26,925 bases of DNA, taken from the NCBI GenBank assembly GCA_964471325.1, contig CAYYFL010000018.1, positions 1 to 26,925 on the forward strand, written 5' to 3'. A program made the position numbers and the translations under genes. Source of the stretch: Velamenicoccus sp964471325 (GTDB taxonomy: Bacteria > Omnitrophota > Gorgyraeia > Velamenicoccales > Velamenicoccaceae). This document shows positions 22,905-26,925 of this stretch, piece by piece (the stretch's first letter is position 1; every line of letters begins with the position of its first letter). A model generated the notes under the pieces. It saw only the letters and a list, made by a program, of their open reading frames with translations, did no database searches and was not told the DNA's origin.

Positions 22905-24197
22905 ATGAAAATCTCCATTATAGGAACAGGTTATGTCGGCTTGGTGACAGGAGCGTGTTTTGCCGAATTGGGGCACGATGTCATCTGCATTGACAATGAC
23001 ATCTCCAAAATCCAGGCTTTAAAAAAGCTCCAGGTGCCGTTTTATGAGCCTGGTCTCGAAGAGATGGTGCGGTGTCATGTCCGCAAAGGCAGATTGTCTT
23101 TTTCCGGCCAGATCGCCCACGGGGTCAGGAAGAGCGATGTTGTCTTCATCGCCATTGGCACGCCCCCGAAAGAAAACGGAGAGGCGGATTTGACGGGGAT
23201 CGAGAACGTTGTGCGGACGATCGCCAAATCCATGCGTTCGTACCGCTTGATCGTCGAGAAATCGACGGTCCCCGTGGATACGGGGTGCCGCGTGCGCCAG
23301 ACGATCGAGATCTGCAAGGCCAAACATGTTCCGTTTGACGTCGCATCCAACCCTGAATTCCTGCGGGAAGGACGGGCCATCCATGATTTTCTTCATCCCG
23401 ACAGGATCGTCATCGGCGTTGAATCTGCCAAGGCCGAGAAGATCCTGCGTCAGCTGTATGCGGGTATCCGGGCCCCCCTCATCGTCACAGACATCAAGTC
23501 CGCCGAGCTCATCAAGCACGCCTCGAATTCGTTTTTGGCGCTCAAAATCTCTTATATCAACGCCGTGGCCCGTGTCTGCGAGGCCGCGGGGGCCGATGTG
23601 GAACGGGTCGCCGAAGGAATGGGGATGGACGGCCGTATCGGCAGGGCTTTTCTGGACGCCGGGATCGGCTTCGGGGGATTCTGCCTGCCCAAAGACCTGG
23701 AAGCGTTTGTCCGTATTTCCCAGAAGCTCGGATACGATTTTGGCCTGCTCAAGGAAGCCAAAAGGATCAATGAGTCGCAAAAGGAACTTTTCGTCAGGAA
23801 GATCGAGAACAGCCTTTGGAATATCAAGGATAAGACGATTGCCGTGGCCGGTCTGGCCTTTAAGCCGAATACGGATGATATGCGCTTTGCCCCCTCGGTC
23901 GATATTATCTCTATGCTGCAGCAACTCGGCGCCAGGGTCCGTGCCTGCGATCCCCAGGCGGCAAAGAAGGCCCGCCGCCTCTTGAGGCGTGTCGTGTTTT
24001 GCAGGGATGTCTATGAAGCGGCCCGCGGAAGCGATTGTCTGATCATCGTGACGGAATGGGACGAATTTAAAAAAATGGATCTGAAGCGCATCAAGAAGCT
24101 TTTGAAGCAGCCCATCATTATCGACGGCCGCAACACGTTTGAACCGGCCATGCTCAAAAGGATGGGGTTTTCCTACGTTTGTATGGGGAGAAAATAA
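22905..24197 (+). CDS. ugd: UDP-glucose 6-dehydrogenase
   Basis: 430-residue NAD-dependent enzyme that oxidises UDP-glucose to UDP-glucuronate. The N-terminal Rossmann motif GTGYVGLVTGACFAELGH is followed by YEPGLEEMV, AIGTPP, EKSTVPVDTG and NPEFLREGRAIHDF. The catalytic cysteine is Cys260 in FGGFCLPKD, preceded by IKSAELIKHASNSFLALK. The C-terminal domain has AFKPNTDDMRFAPS and VTEWDEF. ATG 22905 is supported by GAGAGG six bases upstream; a GTG at 22884 would add seven residues. Its product is the substrate of the enzyme encoded two bases downstream. A close relative, UDP-N-acetylmannosamine dehydrogenase, is less likely given these motifs. Confidence 0.95.
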   Translation: MKISIIGTGYVGLVTGACFAELGHDVICIDNDISKIQALKKLQVPFYEPGLEEMVRCHVRKGRLSFSGQIAHGVRKSDVVFIAIGTPPKENGEADLTGIENVVRTIAKSMRSYRLIVEKSTVPVDTGCRVRQTIEICKAKHVPFDVASNPEFLREGRAIHDFLHPDRIVIGVESAKAEKILRQLYAGIRAPLIVTDIKSAELIKHASNSFLALKISYINAVARVCEAAGADVERVAEGMGMDGRIGRAFLDAGIGFGGFCLPKDLEAFVRISQKLGYDFGLLKEAKRINESQKELFVRKIENSLWNIKDKTIAVAGLAFKPNTDDMRFAPSVDIISMLQQLGARVRACDPQAAKKARRLLRRVVFCRDVYEAARGSDCLIIVTEWDEFKKMDLKRIKKLLKQPIIIDGRNTFEPAMLKRMGFSYVCMGRK

Positions 24198-24199
24198 TT

Positions 24200-25132
24200 A
24201 TGAGGACGGTTGTCATTACGGGCGGGGCCGGTTTTCTGGGGTCGCATCTTTGTGAATTGTTCCTTCGGAAGGACTATCGTGTGGTCTGTGTTGATAATCT
24301 TTTGACCGGCGAGGAGGGTAATATCAGGCACCTGCTGCCTCATAAGTCTTTTGTGTTCATGAAGCGGGATGTCGGCAAACCTTTCAATGTGGCAGGGGCT
24401 GTGGTTCTGATACTGCATTTTGCTTCACCGGCAAGCCCGGTGGATTACCAGGAGCACCCCCTGGAGACGATGCTGGCCGGCTCTGCCGGGACACATCATT
24501 GCCTGGAGCTGGCGGGCGCGAAGAAAGCTTCTTTCCTTTTGGCTTCCACCTCGGAAGTTTACGGCGATCCGTTGGTCCACCCCCAGACCGAAGACTACTG
24601 GGGGAATGTCAATCCGATAGGCGTCAGGAGTGTTTATGACGAAGCCAAGCGTTTTGCCGAGGCCATGACCATGGCCTACCGCAGGGTCCGCGGCCTCGAT
24701 ACGAAGATTGTCAGGATCTTTAATACATACGGCCCCCGGATGAGGGCGAACGACGGCCGCGCCATACCTAATTTTATCTCTCAGGCGCTGAAGGGGAGGC
24801 CCATAACTATTTACGGCGACGGGACGCAGACACGCTCGTTCTGTTATGTCTCAGACCTTGTTGACGGCATCTACAGGTTGAGCAGGAGCGCTTTTCATCA
24901 GCCTGTGAATATCGGCAATCCGAGGGAAATGACCTTGAGAGAAATGGCCGTTGTGGTTAAAAAAATGACGGGCAGCAAAAGTAGGTTGATATTCAAGCCG
25001 TTCCCGCAGGATGACCCCAGGCAGCGGCAGCCTAATATTTCCAGGGCCAGGAAGATTTTGAAGTGGGAGCCGAAAGTGGGGCTCGAAGAAGGTTTGTCGG
25101 CCACCGTCTCCTGGTTCAGGGATCACATCTAA
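24200..25132 (+). CDS. uxs: UDP-glucuronate decarboxylase (UDP-xylose synthase)
   Basis: 310-residue extended short-chain dehydrogenase that converts UDP-glucuronate to UDP-xylose. The NAD site GGAGFLGSH is at residues 8-16, then FASPASPVDYQ and STSEVYGDPLVHPQTEDYWG. The catalytic YxxxK is Tyr146/Lys150 (VYDEAKRFAEA), followed by RIFNTYGPRMRANDGR, FCYVSDLVDG and VNIGNPREMTLREMA. The PASPVDYQ and DYWGNVNPIG blocks point to this activity rather than to plain epimerases. The usual GPRSCYDE appears as GVRSVYDE. GGGGAG precedes ATG 24200. With ugd it makes a two-step route from UDP-glucose to UDP-xylose for surface glycans. Confidence 0.92.
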   Translation: MRTVVITGGAGFLGSHLCELFLRKDYRVVCVDNLLTGEEGNIRHLLPHKSFVFMKRDVGKPFNVAGAVVLILHFASPASPVDYQEHPLETMLAGSAGTHHCLELAGAKKASFLLASTSEVYGDPLVHPQTEDYWGNVNPIGVRSVYDEAKRFAEAMTMAYRRVRGLDTKIVRIFNTYGPRMRANDGRAIPNFISQALKGRPITIYGDGTQTRSFCYVSDLVDGIYRLSRSAFHQPVNIGNPREMTLREMAVVVKKMTGSKSRLIFKPFPQDDPRQRQPNISRARKILKWEPKVGLEEGLSATVSWFRDHI

Positions 25133-25165
25133 ACTGCAGTTCATCTTCCTTCTTTTGGAAATCGC

Positions 25166-25828
25166 ATGATGACCATTGATTTTCATATCCATTCCAAGTT
25201 CTCTTTTGATTGTTTCCTGGAGCCGGCCAAGATTATCGATTTGGCCCGGCGCCACCGCATTGATGGGTTGGCCATTACGGATCACGATACGATCGCAGGG
25301 GCGGAGGTGTTCCGTCGTTTGGCGCCGGACCTTTATATCATTACCGGCCAGGAGATTTCGACGCCGGCCGGAGATATCCTTGGTCTTTTCCTGCGGCATG
25401 CGGTTGAGGAGCATGATGATGCCGGCAGGGTCGTTGACGAGATACGCCGTCAGGGAGGGGTGGCCGTTTTGGCCCATCCTTTCAAGTGGCCGCATTTGGT
25501 CCGTTCGGTTGATTTCTTGAGACAGTTTGACGCGATTGAGATGTTCAACGCCAGAAACAATATCCCGCTACCGCGCTTGGAAAATCACCTGGCATCGCGG
25601 GCGGTGAGACGTTTCGACCTGGCCTGGATCTGCGGCAGCGACACTCACGAAGGTTTCGAGATGGGGTGCGGCGCGACGGTGTTTGATTTCGAACCGGCCG
25701 GGGCCTCGGATGAAAGGATCAAAGAAGCGATCCTCAAGAGGCGTGTCCGCATGCACGGCAGGGAGGTTCATCTGATTCCTGAGATCGTGAGTCATTTTTC
25801 AAGAAACCTGAGGAGCCGCCGCTCATGA
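25166..25828 (+). CDS. PHP domain phosphoesterase
   Basis: 220-residue metal-dependent hydrolase of the PHP superfamily. Metal ligands are visible in order: DFHIHSKFS, ITDHDTIAGA, GQEIS, VAVLAHPF, and GSDTHEGFE near residue 155. Family members hydrolyse phosphate esters or nucleotides (for example 3',5'-bisphosphate RNase AM); the substrate cannot be told here. Either of two adjacent ATGs (25166, 25169) may start it. It overlaps the deacetylase gene through ATGA and lies 33 bases behind uxs, so it belongs to the same unit. A part in polysaccharide synthesis is possible but unproven. Confidence 0.87.
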   Translation: MMTIDFHIHSKFSFDCFLEPAKIIDLARRHRIDGLAITDHDTIAGAEVFRRLAPDLYIITGQEISTPAGDILGLFLRHAVEEHDDAGRVVDEIRRQGGVAVLAHPFKWPHLVRSVDFLRQFDAIEMFNARNNIPLPRLENHLASRAVRRFDLAWICGSDTHEGFEMGCGATVFDFEPAGASDERIKEAILKRRVRMHGREVHLIPEIVSHFSRNLRSRRS

Positions 25829-26871
25829 TGCTGTTGCAGGACAAACTCAAGGTGCTCCTGAAGCTTTGGCTCGACCATCGCAGCCCGAAGATATTCTCTT
25901 TTCATGATTGCCTGCCGGATGTCTTTAGTGAATATATTGAGCTCCTTATGTATAAGAGATATAGGATCCTCGACGCGCGCGATCTCGTAGGGCGGATCCA
26001 CGAAAGATCGAACGCAGGGCGGGAGGTGGTGTTGACCTTCGACGATGGACGCCGTAATTGCTGGAGCGTGATTTTTCCTTTGCTGAAGAAATACCGGGTG
26101 CACGCGTCCATCTTTGTTATCCCCTCGAGGATCAGCGATTCCGAAGAGGATTATCCAAGCCTTGAGGATTATTGGAGAGGTCGTGTCTCCTGGGAAAATC
26201 TCTACCTGAGCCACCGCAAGCAGCCTTATTTGACGTGGAAAGAATTAAGGCAGATGCGCTCGAGCGGTCTCGTCGATGTCTTTTCCCACAGCTTGAGCCA
26301 TCGGATCGTTCCCGTCGGTTCGCGCATCGTTGATTTTCAGCATCCCGGCGTCTATGAGATGCCCGTGTATTTCGACGAGTGGTTTGAGGGAGGGACGCCG
26401 TCTCCGGATTCCATATGGGGTATCCCCGTTTACGAACGCGCTTGGGCGCCTTTGGCATCTAATGTTTATGTGCCGGATAAGAAAGCAGACAACGTGATGC
26501 ATGAGTTCATTAAAGCCAGCGGCGGCTTTCTGTTTTTCAAAAAGAAGAGCTGGAGGGATCGCCTCTGGGAATATTACCGGCACCATAAATCTGATTTTGC
26601 GTCGGGTCATTTTCGAAAGGCCGCGGTAGGGGAAGATGTGCGTACGAGCGTGTTGGAATCGAAACGCAGAATTGAAGAGGCCATTGGCGAGGAATGTTTC
26701 TTTTTTTCATTGCCGTTGTACCAGGGTTTCAAAGAGACGACGCCCGTCTTGGAGGAGGCTGGTTACAAGGCCGTGTTTGTGGGGCCGGATATCCCCGACA
26801 GGAACATTTCTTCCTTACAGGTCTTTTGCCGCATCCCCAGCTTCTGGATCAAATTCCTGACTTATTTTTGA
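25825..26871 (+). CDS. Polysaccharide deacetylase family protein (NodB-like)
   Basis: 348-residue protein with a carbohydrate esterase family 4 (NodB) fold. The first catalytic motif TFDDG is at residues 71-75, and the metal-binding motif appears as SHSLSH. Between them is HASIFVIPSRI, the usual strand and helix of the fold. Only part of the classic motif set is obvious. A long insertion (about residues 170-270) after the SHSLSH motif, with many aromatic and basic residues, is unusual. No signal peptide is visible, so a cytoplasmic or membrane-associated substrate such as a lipid-linked glycan is more likely than peptidoglycan. The start overlaps the PHP stop. It follows the nucleotide-sugar genes, which suggests a surface polysaccharide locus. 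Confidence 0.82.
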   Translation: MMLLQDKLKVLLKLWLDHRSPKIFSFHDCLPDVFSEYIELLMYKRYRILDARDLVGRIHERSNAGREVVLTFDDGRRNCWSVIFPLLKKYRVHASIFVIPSRISDSEEDYPSLEDYWRGRVSWENLYLSHRKQPYLTWKELRQMRSSGLVDVFSHSLSHRIVPVGSRIVDFQHPGVYEMPVYFDEWFEGGTPSPDSIWGIPVYERAWAPLASNVYVPDKKADNVMHEFIKASGGFLFFKKKSWRDRLWEYYRHHKSDFASGHFRKAAVGEDVRTSVLESKRRIEEAIGEECFFFSLPLYQGFKETTPVLEEAGYKAVFVGPDIPDRNISSLQVFCRIPSFWIKFLTYF

Positions 26872-26896
26872 TTTCGCCGCATTCTGCGGCGAAATC
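26870..26896. repeat. 11-bp perfect hairpin after the deacetylase gene
   Basis: GATTTCGCCGC (26870-26880), loop ATTCT, GCGGCGAAATC (26886-26896). It begins inside the stop codon. No clean T-run follows (CGACCCTTCCTTT), so it is a weak terminator candidate at best. It may be a dispersed repeat. The last 29 bases show no gene. Confidence 0.55.
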
Positions 26897-26925
26897 CGAC
26901 CCTTCCTTTATGTGGAATGAGGAAG

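Overview
The window reads as an ordinary but informative stretch of a diderm bacterial chromosome. Every supported gene is on the + strand, and base composition is moderately GC-rich throughout. LptD shows an LPS-type outer membrane. Intergenic spacers full of small palindromes and micro-repeats are the kind seen in uncultivated candidate phyla. My best guess is Omnitrophota (former OP3) or a relative in the PVC neighbourhood; this is inference from gene order and protein style, not proof.

Layout. (1) 2-4500: miaB (5' end cut off by the window), a TPR-SPOR lipoprotein candidate, miaA and hflX. MiaA and MiaB act in sequence on A37 of the same tRNAs. A family of palindromic intergenic repeats flanks miaA on both sides, and one copy supplies the start codon of hflX. 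(2) 4542-12571: a proteostasis block in two regulatory units. A short HspR-like MerR regulator and clpB share a promoter, followed by a ribosome hibernation factor. A CIRCE-controlled hrcA-grpE-dnaK-dnaJ cluster comes next. (3) 12599-15317: a tightly packed chain of FmdB-type zinc ribbon, VanZ-like membrane protein, DUF1015 protein and accD. (4) 15314-19669: an orphan UgpC/MalK-type ABC ATPase, two overlapping diguanylate cyclases and a CPBP membrane protease, ended by a strong terminator. (5) 19736-22887: a ROK-family sugar kinase or regulator with a clear promoter, overlapping lptD. (6) 22905-26871: UDP-glucose dehydrogenase, UDP-glucuronate decarboxylase, a PHP phosphoesterase and a polysaccharide deacetylase, probably the start of a surface polysaccharide locus.

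I do not see a clearly new multi-gene system. The points most worth a second look are the repeat family around miaA/hflX, the MiaB that lacks its TRAM domain and carries an in-frame tandem-repeat insertion, the shortened HrcA behind a near-perfect CIRCE, a nested inverted repeat just upstream of that promoter, and the orphan ABC ATPase coupled to tandem diguanylate cyclases. No tRNA, rRNA, CRISPR array, transposase or phage gene was recognised. No gene-free stretch exceeds 300 bases.
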